Notes: generated from the letters alone by a model not told the origin. A stretch of 33,421 bases of DNA from Rhodospirillaceae bacterium (GCA_002690995.1 NZGS01000131.1:1-33421); one strand, 5' to 3'. Numbered from the stretch's first letter, positions 1 through 8,190 are shown. Program-made: numbers and translations.

Positions 1-400
1 CCATACTCACGAGCGCACCTTCTTCGGCTCTAAACTTTAAACCGGAAACAGGACTATCCAAATATTGAATCCCAACTTCATTCAAAATTTGAGCATTGAG
101 TTTTGCTGCGTCTATGCCAATAGTACATGTATCCACAACTACTGTTCCTGCAACCCCCGCCTTTGCGATTTCGCAGACTACTTGTCTATTAGTTTCAATG
201 GTTGGTAGAGACAAACCTATGACCTTTGCTCTTCTAGCAATTTCGTCGTTTGACTGCGCTATTATACAACCATCCGAGGCTCTATCAGCTGTCCCTGCAA
301 TATCATGGACTATTAATTTACATCCCCTATCGGAGGCATTTCGAGCCATGGGCGCCCCCATATTACCCAAACCAATAAACCCAAAAAGATCCTCACTCAT
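1..400 (-). CDS. NAD-binding 3-hydroxyisobutyrate dehydrogenase-like protein (partial, runs off left edge)
   Basis: N-terminal 133 codons of a beta-hydroxyacid dehydrogenase; the gene continues beyond base 1. Reading the minus strand from the ATG at 400 gives a Rossmann start with GFIGLGNMGAPMA at residues 7-19, the dinucleotide motif of the 3-hydroxyisobutyrate / 6-phosphogluconate dehydrogenase superfamily. Near residue 117 comes DSPVSG, the substrate-binding signature of the same family. Family members oxidise 3-hydroxy acids with NAD(P)+ or reduce short semialdehydes. A GAGGT ribosome binding site lies at 407-411 with suitable spacing. The SDR at 427-1191 ends 26 bases upstream on the same strand, so the two are probably co-transcribed. 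The catalytic lysine region lies outside the window, so the substrate class cannot be refined. Confidence 0.9.
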   Translation of the reverse strand, partial: MSEDLFGFIGLGNMGAPMARNASDRGCKLIVHDIAGTADRASDGCIIAQSNDEIARRAKVIGLSLPTIETNRQVVCEIAKAGVAGTVVVDTCTIGIDAAKLNAQILNEVGIQYLDSPVSGLKFRAEEGALVSM

Positions 401-426
401 AACTTTACCTCAATTCAGTTAACTTT

Positions 427-1191
427 TTAAACTTGGATACTCATGCCACCATCTATGGATAAAACCTGACCATTAACGAAGCTACCTGCATCCGACATTA
501 GGAAAATTGCCCCTCCGCCAAGTTCATGTGGTTGCCCCCATCGTGCGAGTGGTGTTTTGGAAATAACCCATTCGGAAAACTCCTGATCCTCAAGAAGTGC
601 TGTGTTAAGTTCCGTTGCGATGTAACCTGGCGCTATTGCATTAACCAATATACCGTCCCCTCCAACCTCTACTGCCAACGCTCGGGTTAGAGCTCTGAGG
701 CCCTCTTTTGCAGAGATGTAAGCAGGTACTGTTGGGCGTGCTTGGGGCCCTAACATTGAAACGGTATTTATTATTCTTCCGCCACCATTATTTTTCATCA
801 ACCGGATAGCCTGGCGGCTCAAATTAAAACACGATGTCAGGTTAGTTCGAAGAACGAGTTCAAAATTTTCGTTTGAAAAGTCCAAAATAGGGCTTCTGAA
901 TTGTATACCCGCATTATTTACTAAACCGTAGAGGTGACCGAACTCCTCAACTATCCGTTGTAGAGCATTTTTCCCGGCCTCAAAATCAGTTACATCAAAG
1001 ACCTGATAAGTTGCTTTGAGATTTCGCTTTTTTAATGCCCGCACTTTTTCACGAAGAGCATTTTCATCACGAGCATTTAGGATCACGTGCGCTCCATATT
1101 CTGCGAGCGCTTCAGCCATAGCGAACCCTATTCCCCTCGAGGCCCCTGTTATTAGAACCACACGATCATCAACACTAAACAATTTCTTCAT
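427..1191 (-). CDS. SDR-family oxidoreductase, gluconate 5-dehydrogenase-like
   Basis: Classical short-chain dehydrogenase of 254 residues, the usual length. Visible motifs are the cofactor loop TGASRGIG (15-22), NNAG (92-95), catalytic Ser145, Tyr158 and Lys162, and the C-terminal SIDGG. The NNAGIQFR stretch and overall pattern resemble gluconate 5-dehydrogenase / 2-deoxygluconate 3-dehydrogenase enzymes, which interconvert a sugar-acid alcohol and ketone with NAD(P)H. That assignment is family-level only. It lies upstream of the hydroxyacid dehydrogenase fragment (26 bases apart) and diverges from a TauD dioxygenase starting 88 bases away. A second SDR of nearly identical length and motif spacing sits beside a second TauD at 9.5-11.3 kb. 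The ATG at 1191 has only a weak purine-rich site upstream. Confidence 0.9.
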   Translation of the reverse strand: MKKLFSVDDRVVLITGASRGIGFAMAEALAEYGAHVILNARDENALREKVRALKKRNLKATYQVFDVTDFEAGKNALQRIVEEFGHLYGLVNNAGIQFRSPILDFSNENFELVLRTNLTSCFNLSRQAIRLMKNNGGGRIINTVSMLGPQARPTVPAYISAKEGLRALTRALAVEVGGDGILVNAIAPGYIATELNTALLEDQEFSEWVISKTPLARWGQPHELGGGAIFLMSDAGSFVNGQVLSIDGGMSIQV

Positions 1192-1279
1192 TAGTTCACT
1201 TTTCTAAAAAACTAAAACTGACAAACATTTTATAATCAAATAAACTAAGATTAATATTTTAAACACAGGATAGTAAAAG

Positions 1280-2110
1280 ATGAAAGATAGTTTGGAAATA
1301 CTCCCTGTAACCCCTTTAATTGGAGCTGAGGTGATAGGAATTGATCTCAGCGAGCCACTAACAAACCATCAAAAAGATGCTATTCATAAAGCTTTTCTGA
1401 AACATTCCGTGTTGTTTTTCCGCAACCAAGATATATCGGTCGAACAGCAAAAGGATTTTGGCAGAAGTTTTGGTGAATTACATATTCATCCCGCAAGAGA
1501 CCGCAACGGACTTGAAGGTCATCCTGAGATTTTATACCTCAACGCTGGGCCCGATACATCGAGGGTTAATGGGGATGAGTGGCACTCAGACGTATCTTGC
1601 GATGAAGAACCTCCCCTTGGTAGTATTTTGAGACTGTTCGAAGTCCCCAGCAATGGAGGGGATACATTGTTTTCGAGTATGTATGCCGCATACGATGCCT
1701 TGTCGAAGGCTATGAAGGAACTCCTTGGAAAACTGTCTGCTATGCATGACGGTGGCCCCAATTATATTGACCGCGCGAAACGTGCTGGTATTTATGATCC
1801 TACTAAGGTATTCCCAGCTAACCCCCATCCAATTATTCGCACGCATCCCGAAACCGGTCGCAAGGCTATATTTGTTAACGAAATTTTTACACAATATATT
1901 GTGGACATGCCTAAGGATGAGAGTAGGGCTATTTTGGACTTTTTATTTCAACACATCGCCAAACCCAATTTCCAATGCCGGTTTAAATGGGAAAAAGACT
2001 CCGTTGCATTTTGGGACAACAGGTGTGCTTTACATCATGCAATGTGGGATTATTACCCAGAAATCAGGCGAGGTTACAGGGTAACGATTAAAGGTGATAA
2101 GCCACGTTAA
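1280..2110 (+). CDS. TauD/TfdA-family 2-oxoglutarate-dependent dioxygenase
   Basis: Non-heme Fe(II)/2-oxoglutarate dioxygenase of 276 residues, full length for the TauD/TfdA family. The iron triad is visible as His102-x-Asp104 (WHSD) and the distal His252 in WDNRCALH; Arg267 in RRGYR should bind the 2-oxoglutarate carboxylate. Characterised relatives hydroxylate a carbon next to a sulfonate, ether or ammonium group and split the product, but the substrate cannot be read from sequence. The HPETGRK stretch (189-195) recurs in the second TauD at 9545-10399. An AGGA site 9 bases upstream supports the ATG at 1280. It diverges from the SDR at 427-1191, and the 119 bases before the next gene hold no evident terminator, so it may be co-transcribed with that gene. 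Confidence 0.93.
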   Translation: MKDSLEILPVTPLIGAEVIGIDLSEPLTNHQKDAIHKAFLKHSVLFFRNQDISVEQQKDFGRSFGELHIHPARDRNGLEGHPEILYLNAGPDTSRVNGDEWHSDVSCDEEPPLGSILRLFEVPSNGGDTLFSSMYAAYDALSKAMKELLGKLSAMHDGGPNYIDRAKRAGIYDPTKVFPANPHPIIRTHPETGRKAIFVNEIFTQYIVDMPKDESRAILDFLFQHIAKPNFQCRFKWEKDSVAFWDNRCALHHAMWDYYPEIRRGYRVTIKGDKPR

Positions 2111-2229
2111 TTTCCAAAAAATAACCTGAAATCAGAAAGGCGATATTCTAACGCTATTGGTGTTCAAACATGGCTTAACAGCCTAGTTGTAAATAGTTTG
2201 GGTTTCAGCTACATGAATGTTGAGAAAAA

Positions 2230-4437
2230 ATGAAAGATATACCGTTAGTAGGATATGCTGATAAATTTTCTCTCGAGCCGGACGAGAAAATCAACTTCAA
2301 AGTCTCAAGTAAATCCACAAAACCTTACTCTGCTAAGCTCATAAAGGTTATCTCGGGTGATCCGAATCCAGAAGGGCCAGGGTTAATTGAGGAACACTTG
2401 GAGGCCGATTTCAATGGATTGCACCCCTCAATAAAAAAAGACATTCAAACAGGGTCCCATATAGAGGTTGATACGAAGTCTTCTTTGAAAGATTTAAAAA
2501 GCTTTACTTTTGGGGCCACAATCTGGCCAACCGTACCAAACAAATATCCTCAAACTATAATTAGTAATTTTGATAGTTCTTCAAATTCTGGCATTACTAT
2601 TGAAATTGGCCCAAGGGGCTTAAGGGCACAAGTTGGAGATGGAAGTAAAGACGAGCCTCTGCTTGAACTTAATAGTCCATTATCTGAGAGACGATGGTAT
2701 CACGTTTGGGTAAGTTTTGATGAAACGTCGCGCTCTTTGAGGGTAGGCCAAATTCCCGTTTTTAATGATTTTGATTTAGATGGCGTAAGATTAACCGAAA
2801 TTCTTATTAATAGGAGACCTCAATTTAATCCTAAACAGCCTTTATTAATTGCAGCTCATAGAGAAGACAAGGCAGTCAATCATTTTAATGGGAAGATAGA
2901 ACGTCCTTTCATCCTAAATTTTTCAGCGAATCAAGAAATAATTTTGGATATTGCCACAGGGAATAGCAATTCTGGAGTTATCGCAGCCTGGGACTTTTCG
3001 CAGCGGATAGGAGACAACAAAGTAAATGACTTGGGGCCGACTAATTTAATAGGAAAAATTGTAAATCTTCCAACACAAGCGGTAAAGAGCTCGAAATGGG
3101 ATGGAACAGAATTTGATTGGCGAAAAAAACCAGCGCACTACGCAGCAATTCATTTTCACGAAGACGACTTGTATGACTGCGCCTGGGACACAGACTTTAG
3201 CTTTACTGTGCCAACGAACTTAAGAAGCGGTATTTACGCAGCCAAACTCATTGACGAACAAGACAATGAAGAGATGATCCCATTCTTTGTAACCGCAAAA
3301 CAAGGTAAGCCTCAGTCACGGATTTGTGTTTTGATACCCAGCTTCACCTACACTGTTTATGCAAATATTGCCCGCGGTAATACAAATAAGAAAATGCTGG
3401 AGCGCATAAAAGAGTGGTCCGCAAGTCCATGGACAACAGATAACTTTCCTCAATTTGGATTATCGACTTATAACTACCATTCCGATGGAAGCGGCATAAG
3501 TTCTTCGTCTCGAAGACGTCCTATCTTAACAATGCGATCTAACGTTATATCATATCCAGGCGTCCCAGGATCTGGCTGTCGTCATTTCCCCGCGGATAGC
3601 CATCTTTGGTATTGGCTAACGACTAAGGGTTACGAATTTGACGTTATCACAGACGACGAGTTACACAAATACGGATTAGCTGCAATAGAAAAATATAGTG
3701 TCCTTCTTACATGCTCTCATCCTGAATATCATACTCCTCAATCCTTGAATGCCCTTCAAGAATATACCAATACTGGCGGTCACCTCATGTATCTCGGAGG
3801 TAACGGGTTTTATTGGAAAGTGGCTGTTAGTGATGTTTGGCCGGACGTAGTTGAAATCCGACGTGGAGAGGGAGGCATACGAGCTTGGGCCTCCGAGCCC
3901 GGCGAGTACTATAATGCTTTTGACGGAGAGTATGGAGGGTTATGGCGCCGTAATGGCAGAGCGCCCCAAGTATTAGCTGGCGTCGGCTTCACGTCGCAAG
4001 GTGATCATTATGGCGCACCCTATAGACGAACGCCAGAGTCATATTCCAATGAATGGGCGTGGGTGTTTGAAGGAATTACCGAAGAAATAATAGGTGATTT
4101 TGGACTATCGGGCGGTGGAGCGGCTGGCTTCGAACTTGACAGAGCAGACACCATGCTGGGCACACCCTTAAATGCTGTAACTTTGGCAAGTTCAGAGGGG
4201 CATGATGACAGTTTTGTTTTGGTTCCAGAAGATATTTTAACTCACCATAACACTTGGCCCCATAAACCGATAAAAGAGTTAATACGAGCGGATATCGTTT
4301 ACTTTGAAACTGCCAAGGGGGGTGGAGTTTTTTCTGTTGGTTCTATAACCTTTTGCGGAAGCCTTCCCCATAATAATTGTGAGAATAACATCTCTAAAAT
4401 GGTAGAAAATGTCATTAGGAAATTTTTGTCTAATTAG
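2230..4437 (+). CDS. N,N-dimethylformamidase large (beta) subunit-like protein
   Basis: 735-residue homologue of the large subunit of dimethylformamidase, which hydrolyses N,N-dimethylformamide to dimethylamine and formate at a mononuclear iron. Residues about 85-270 look like a LamG/ConA-type beta sandwich; about 325-735 form the catalytic part. Residues matching, from memory, the iron-site region of the Paracoccus enzyme are Tyr377 (TVYAN), Tyr414/Tyr416 (STYNYHSDG), His497 and Glu499 (SHPEYH) and Asn525 (GGNGFYW), with a near-constant offset of 22 residues at four of the positions. The small alpha subunit of the known enzyme is not found beside it. Homologues without that subunit are common and their substrates are unknown, so the true substrate may be another amide. 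It converges with the flavin monooxygenase at 4455-5738, only 17 bases away. Confidence 0.85.
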   Translation: MKDIPLVGYADKFSLEPDEKINFKVSSKSTKPYSAKLIKVISGDPNPEGPGLIEEHLEADFNGLHPSIKKDIQTGSHIEVDTKSSLKDLKSFTFGATIWPTVPNKYPQTIISNFDSSSNSGITIEIGPRGLRAQVGDGSKDEPLLELNSPLSERRWYHVWVSFDETSRSLRVGQIPVFNDFDLDGVRLTEILINRRPQFNPKQPLLIAAHREDKAVNHFNGKIERPFILNFSANQEIILDIATGNSNSGVIAAWDFSQRIGDNKVNDLGPTNLIGKIVNLPTQAVKSSKWDGTEFDWRKKPAHYAAIHFHEDDLYDCAWDTDFSFTVPTNLRSGIYAAKLIDEQDNEEMIPFFVTAKQGKPQSRICVLIPSFTYTVYANIARGNTNKKMLERIKEWSASPWTTDNFPQFGLSTYNYHSDGSGISSSSRRRPILTMRSNVISYPGVPGSGCRHFPADSHLWYWLTTKGYEFDVITDDELHKYGLAAIEKYSVLLTCSHPEYHTPQSLNALQEYTNTGGHLMYLGGNGFYWKVAVSDVWPDVVEIRRGEGGIRAWASEPGEYYNAFDGEYGGLWRRNGRAPQVLAGVGFTSQGDHYGAPYRRTPESYSNEWAWVFEGITEEIIGDFGLSGGGAAGFELDRADTMLGTPLNAVTLASSEGHDDSFVLVPEDILTHHNTWPHKPIKELIRADIVYFETAKGGGVFSVGSITFCGSLPHNNCENNISKMVENVIRKFLSN

Positions 4438-4454
4438 TTTATTTACGTAACCTT

Positions 4455-5738
4455 TTAGTCGTGTTGATTAAGTATCTCTCTTTGCGTAGTTCCCTTATAC
4501 TCAGTTCTGAACATACCGCGGCGTTGGAGTTCAGGAACAACTAGTTCCACGAAATCCTCTATTGCACCTGGGCTGTGAATTGCTGTCAGCATAAATCCAT
4601 CTCCGCCTACTTCATCAATAAAGGCCTGCATTTGATCTACGATACTGGTCGGCGTTCCAACAAACTGTGGTAGGCCAACACTTTGTCCATGACGCGCAGC
4701 TACTTCAGACACGGTCATGGGAGCACCGTCTATCTTACGGAAGCGGGTTCTCATGCGGTAAAGCTCAGGTTCTTCTCGTTCTGTCATTAGAGCATCTGGA
4801 GGAATTCTAGATAGATCAAAATCTAAATGCGCTGACAAAATCGCCATGCCGCCGTCTAATGGAACTAGAGAATTATGCTCCTCTTGACGCTCAAGCGCCT
4901 CGGCCTCAGACGAACCAATTATTGGCTGCATGCCAAAAAGAATCTTGCAAGTATCTGGGTCGCGTCCCAGGTCAGACATCCTACTTTTAATTGAATCGAA
5001 GTATTTTGCAGCATCAGATGCGCGCGGTTGTATGGCAAAAATTGCGTCGGCATATTTAGCAGCAAAATCCTGTCCCTTAGCAGAAGTTCCTGCTTGCAAA
5101 ATTGCGGGACCGTTCTGCGGCGATCTTGTTACGTTCAAGGGACCCCGTGACTTAAAAAATTCACCAGAATACTCTATGCGTCGAACTTTTGTTGGGTCGG
5201 CAAAAACTGCTTTATCATGGTCCATCACGACCGCATCCTCGTCCCATGAGTTCCATAATTTTTTGCAGACATCGATGAATTCGTGCGCTCTATCGTACCT
5301 TCTGTCGGTTGACTGCCTTTCTTCACCATAATTGGCGGCTTGGTTGCTGTTAATTGAGGTAACGACATTCCATCCGGCACGTCCGCGAGTGAGATGATCA
5401 AGTGTGGCCCAAAGCCTCGCAGCATAGAAAGGGTGGCTGTGGCTGACAGAAAAAGTCGCCGCCAATCCAATCTTTTTTGTGACAGCGGACATAAAAGACA
5501 AAAGCGGGATTGGATCGTGTTCCGGCGCTTGTGTTGCATACCTTAGTGAAGGTGCCATTGATCCTGTGAAGGTATCAGCAATATAATTTAAATCAGCAAA
5601 AAAAACTGTATCGAAAAGCCCCTTTTCACATACTTTTGCTATGTGTTGATATAGCTCTGGACGATCCCATTCATAGCCTCTGTCGATGGTTTTCGGGTGT
5701 CTCCACATACCCAGGCTATGATAAGTCGGCCCATGCAC
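4455..5738 (-). CDS. LLM-class flavin-dependent monooxygenase, NtaA/SnaA/DszA type (5' end uncertain)
   Basis: Luciferase-like FMNH2-dependent monooxygenase of the nitrilotriacetate monooxygenase / DszA group, 427 residues from the GTG at 5738. Landmarks are GMWRHP near the N-terminus, SVSHSHPFYAARLWATLDHLT, and GRAGWNVVTS followed by ANYG, all typical of this group. Members use reduced flavin from a separate reductase to cleave C-N or C-S bonds; no flavin reductase gene is nearby. The GTG at 5738 is a poor start: it has no ribosome binding site, and the in-frame codons upstream (5739-5759) encode INLAQFL, which looks like the missing first beta strand. That frame has no start codon before the stop at 5787-5789, so the gene is probably broken at the A8 run described separately. 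C-terminus and core appear intact. Confidence 0.85.
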   Translation of the reverse strand: MHGPTYHSLGMWRHPKTIDRGYEWDRPELYQHIAKVCEKGLFDTVFFADLNYIADTFTGSMAPSLRYATQAPEHDPIPLLSFMSAVTKKIGLAATFSVSHSHPFYAARLWATLDHLTRGRAGWNVVTSINSNQAANYGEERQSTDRRYDRAHEFIDVCKKLWNSWDEDAVVMDHDKAVFADPTKVRRIEYSGEFFKSRGPLNVTRSPQNGPAILQAGTSAKGQDFAAKYADAIFAIQPRASDAAKYFDSIKSRMSDLGRDPDTCKILFGMQPIIGSSEAEALERQEEHNSLVPLDGGMAILSAHLDFDLSRIPPDALMTEREEPELYRMRTRFRKIDGAPMTVSEVAARHGQSVGLPQFVGTPTSIVDQMQAFIDEVGGDGFMLTAIHSPGAIEDFVELVVPELQRRGMFRTEYKGTTQREILNQHD

Positions 5739-5776
5739 TAAAAATTGTGCAAGGTTTATTTTTTTTGTTTCTTCAC
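5739..5776 (-). other. Probable out-of-frame true 5' end of the flavin monooxygenase, with A8 run at 5759-5766
   Basis: A GTG at 5774-5776, preceded by the purine-rich AGAGAAAG about four bases away, would start MKKQKK and then hits a TAA at 5756-5758. If the A8 run at 5759-5766 had nine A's, the frame would continue as MKKQKKINLAQFLVHGPTYH directly into the monooxygenase. This is a typical start for the family. The eight-base homopolymer is therefore the likely site of a one-base deletion, either a sequencing/assembly error, a real mutation, or a slippage site. The frame reading is seen; the cause is inferred. Confidence 0.6.
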
Positions 5777-5940
5777 AATACTTTCTCTAGCGCTTCTATT
5801 TTTTCGAATTCTTCAACATACCAGAAGTTAAAACGGTTGACATGTAAATTTCAGCCGAAAATCGTATAATCAATTAAATAGCATTAAATTTTTAAATTTT
5901 ATGATATGCTTTCTGTTAATGAACAAGGGCGTCAAATTAA

Positions 5941-6300
5941 ATGTCACAGGATTATGTAAAAGAAAAAGCCCTCGAAGCAATCGAGGCTGCAGGTGAAGAC
6001 CCTAAAGATGCTGCGCAACTCCTTAGGGTATGGTCCGAGAACGACGATGAGCTCAAGAAAGCACTTATCAAACCATTTTTATCAAACATTTGTTCATTAG
6101 CTATCCAACGAGCAACCACTGACACCTCTCGAAAACGCCAAGACCCGAGCAGTGATAACTCATCCTTACTTTCAGCTATTGCTTCCCCGCAAACACTGAC
6201 AATGTCAAGCAATAAGCAACCCCAGTCACCGCCGCCTAGAAGCAGCATCCGTCACCAGCAAGCAATAGCGTCCCTTGCTGCTTCATTTAAAAGAACTTAG
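5941..6300 (+). CDS. Small protein of unknown function
   Basis: 119-residue protein I cannot assign to a named family. The first ~55 residues look folded and helical: ALEAIEAAGEDPKDAAQLL followed by W-S-x-N-D-x-x-L-K-K-A-L-x-x-P-F-L, a pattern I associate with small alphaproteobacterial hypothetical proteins. The remainder (60-119) is rich in Ser, Gln, Pro and Arg and probably disordered. No signal peptide or membrane segment is visible. The TAG stop overlaps the TAA stop of the convergent gene at 6297-6950 within the four bases TTAG. Upstream lies an AT-rich stretch of about 200 bases shared with the flavin monooxygenase. The site before the ATG at 5941 is weak (AAGGGCG, distant). Probably real because of the conserved-looking N-terminal half. 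Confidence 0.6.
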   Translation: MSQDYVKEKALEAIEAAGEDPKDAAQLLRVWSENDDELKKALIKPFLSNICSLAIQRATTDTSRKRQDPSSDNSSLLSAIASPQTLTMSSNKQPQSPPPRSSIRHQQAIASLAASFKRT

Positions 6301-6950
6301 TTGCTTGATTTTTCATTCCGAGCTGCGACCATATTGTTATATATTGAAGCAATGTAGTCTGCGTTACCGCCAGTTTGTTCGCTAGCGCTCGTTTTATTTT
6401 CAGCGGTCTCCGATACACCTTTAGCAATCATCTCAGGCGTCGCCTCATCCGGTGCAATAATCGACCCATTCTTTTGTATGCCTGCTACAACATCTTGAGC
6501 CTGTTTACGAAACCGCTGATATGACGTGTTTTCTCCTGAAGTATCGTTTCGAGCTTTTGGGTCTGATGCCCTTGCAATGGCCATAGAAAAGATATCAAGG
6601 ACTAAGTTGGTGTCATAACCACCAAGATATTCATCTACCATTGCATTGAAGACATGGGTGATATAATTCTGCGCGCCTCTTTGTCCCATTAAACCCGACC
6701 CCAGGGAAGCGTCAGCCGCTTCAATCATTTTATTAGTAGGTTCTCGTGGCATTATCACAAATCCAGCTAGTTCTAAAGATTGCAGAACTTCCTTGCTGTC
6801 ACTTATGTAATTCTCCCATTCACTCTCTATGAGAAACGATCCAAGAATATCGACTTGGTCATTTTGTACTCGGTTCACATATCTAGCAAATTCCTTAGCT
6901 AAGTGCTGCGTTATATCGAACGTTTGGCTCATCTGTTCTCGCCCGCGCAT
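6297..6950 (-). CDS. Protein of unknown function with a duplicated GxVIxPxEPTxEMI-type module
   Basis: 217-residue soluble protein. Residues 54-106 and 153-210 carry the same layout: a helix, then G-F-V-I-M-P-R-E-P-T-N-K-M-I (63-76) or G-S-I-I-A-P-D-E-A-T-P-E-M-I (162-175), a variable spacer, and a closing Y-I-x-x-x-[FY]-N-x-M-V helix (96-105; 199-208). Similar modules occur in short hypothetical and phage-associated proteins of proteobacteria, without an established function. A middle segment (108-130) is helical. There is no catalytic motif, signal peptide or membrane segment. The start at 6950 is well supported by GGAGGAG at 6956-6962; Met7 is the alternative. It is convergent with the 119-residue gene with overlapping stops, and follows the 115-residue unknown on the same strand after 93 bases. 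Confidence 0.75.
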   Translation of the reverse strand: MRGREQMSQTFDITQHLAKEFARYVNRVQNDQVDILGSFLIESEWENYISDSKEVLQSLELAGFVIMPREPTNKMIEAADASLGSGLMGQRGAQNYITHVFNAMVDEYLGGYDTNLVLDIFSMAIARASDPKARNDTSGENTSYQRFRKQAQDVVAGIQKNGSIIAPDEATPEMIAKGVSETAENKTSASEQTGGNADYIASIYNNMVAARNEKSSN

Positions 6951-6955
6951 CTAAA

Positions 6956-6962
6956 CTCCTCC
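6956..6962 (-). promoter_or_regulatory. Strong ribosome binding site for the duplicated-module protein
   Basis: GGAGGAG on the minus strand, five bases before the ATG at 6950. It is one of the best Shine-Dalgarno matches in the window and fixes the start at the first Met rather than Met7. Confidence 0.75.
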
Positions 6963-7043
6963 AACCTTTAACAATATAAGCGTGAAATAACTAATGGCTA
7001 CAACCTATTCAAGCTTTGTAAACTAAAATTCTCAACTGACATT

Positions 7044-7391
7044 TCAAATATCACGATCTATAAGAAATGATGGTAACTGTCCCGGCAACCCATCATCCAA
7101 ATATTTCCTTTGATTGCCTGAAGAGATACTTCTCCAATCCCTCTCGGAACTTTTATCCGCGCGCTCGAGCGACAGGTATGCTTTATCGTGGGCTTCTCTC
7201 TGAACCTCTACCTTCTGCCATCTTGGAAGAGTAGCAAAGAGTAGCCCTGCTCGAGTGACATCTTTTATTTCTCCTGATCTATAGGCCCTATCTACCTCTC
7301 TAGAAACTAAATTCGAAACTCCTAGTTGTTTATTCATTGCGCTTGAGAGTATGCCCAAGGCGCGGCGGTCCAAAGGATCTATCTGTGACAT
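7044..7391 (-). CDS. Small protein of unknown function
   Basis: 115-residue charged protein that I do not recognise. It is mostly alpha-helical in appearance, with many Arg, Asp and Ser residues and a Pro-rich tail ending LPSFLIDRDI. No membrane segment, signal peptide, cysteine pair or metal motif is visible. An upstream CGGAG, six bases from the ATG at 7391, supports the start. It is transcribed in the same direction as the 217-residue unknown 93 bases downstream, so the two may form a unit. The next gene, the ChaC-like enzyme at 7496, is divergent across 104 AT-rich bases. A coding call is supported by length, ribosome binding site and even amino-acid composition, not by homology. Confidence 0.55.
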   Translation of the reverse strand: MSQIDPLDRRALGILSSAMNKQLGVSNLVSREVDRAYRSGEIKDVTRAGLLFATLPRWQKVEVQREAHDKAYLSLERADKSSERDWRSISSGNQRKYLDDGLPGQLPSFLIDRDI

Positions 7392-7495
7392 TCTTTTCTC
7401 CGCTATAATTTAGACAACAAAATATTGGCTCTATTTGTAACGGTTAGTGTATTATAATCATAAACAACCACGATAAGTGTTAAAACAAAAAACAA

Positions 7496-8176
7496 ATGCC
7501 ACCAATAAATAAAATCGCTTTAACACGCGAAGCAATAGAAAACGACAAAATCCATCAATTAATTAAAAATGGAGATTATGGAGTAACGTTCATCTCCGAC
7601 GAGGAACGTCAAAACTCGTTGAAGGAAATGTTTAATTATCAGGACATAAAGAAAGATGTATGGTTATTTGGTTATGGTTCTCTGATTTGGAACCCAGCCA
7701 TTAATTATTCAGAACGAAGTCCAATGGTAGTGTCTGGATATCATAGAAAATTTTGTCTTGAAACTCACATGGGAAGAGGATCGAAGGATGCACCAGGTCT
7801 CATGTTGGGGCTTGATGTAGGGGGAAGCTGCAGAGGAATGGGTTATAGATTATCTCCTGATGAAGCGTTTCGAGAGTTAGAGATAATATGGAAAAGAGAA
7901 ATGTTAACCTCATCTTATGTTCCAAGATGGCTATCTGCAGCGACTGGCGGGAAAAAAGTTAAAGCAATTGGCTTTGTTGTAAATAGGAAAACCGACCGTT
8001 ATGTGGGCATTATAGAGGACGCTGAGGCTGCACAATATATTTCACAAGGTAGTGGTTTTTTAGGAACGTGCCTTGAATATTTGAATAATACAGCATTCCA
8101 TCTAAAACAAAATGGAATGCCTGACAAGTACCTCAATCGACTTCAGGCTATGGTTAATCAGCTAAAAGTATCGTAA
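7496..8176 (+). CDS. ChaC-like gamma-glutamylcyclotransferase
   Basis: 226-residue protein with the ChaC signature YGSLIW (60-65) near the start of the cyclotransferase fold, and a Glu in WKREM (Glu135) at the place of the catalytic glutamate. ChaC enzymes degrade glutathione to 5-oxoproline and Cys-Gly in the cytosol, so the likely role is glutathione turnover. Residues 1-53 form an extra N-terminal segment before the fold, common in proteobacterial members. No ribosome binding site is clear before the ATG at 7496, and a downstream start would lose only the non-conserved segment. The gene stands alone: divergent from the 115-residue unknown and convergent with the FemAB-like gene 14 bases after its stop. 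Confidence 0.88.
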   Translation: MPPINKIALTREAIENDKIHQLIKNGDYGVTFISDEERQNSLKEMFNYQDIKKDVWLFGYGSLIWNPAINYSERSPMVVSGYHRKFCLETHMGRGSKDAPGLMLGLDVGGSCRGMGYRLSPDEAFRELEIIWKREMLTSSYVPRWLSAATGGKKVKAIGFVVNRKTDRYVGIIEDAEAAQYISQGSGFLGTCLEYLNNTAFHLKQNGMPDKYLNRLQAMVNQLKVS

Positions 8177-8190
8177 TCGCGCGAATACAA

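Noticed and set aside
96-422. Open frame of 108 codons on the plus strand
   Set aside because: It is antisense to the hydroxyacid dehydrogenase fragment, whose GFIGLGNMGAPMA and DSPVSG motifs fix the real frame on the minus strand.
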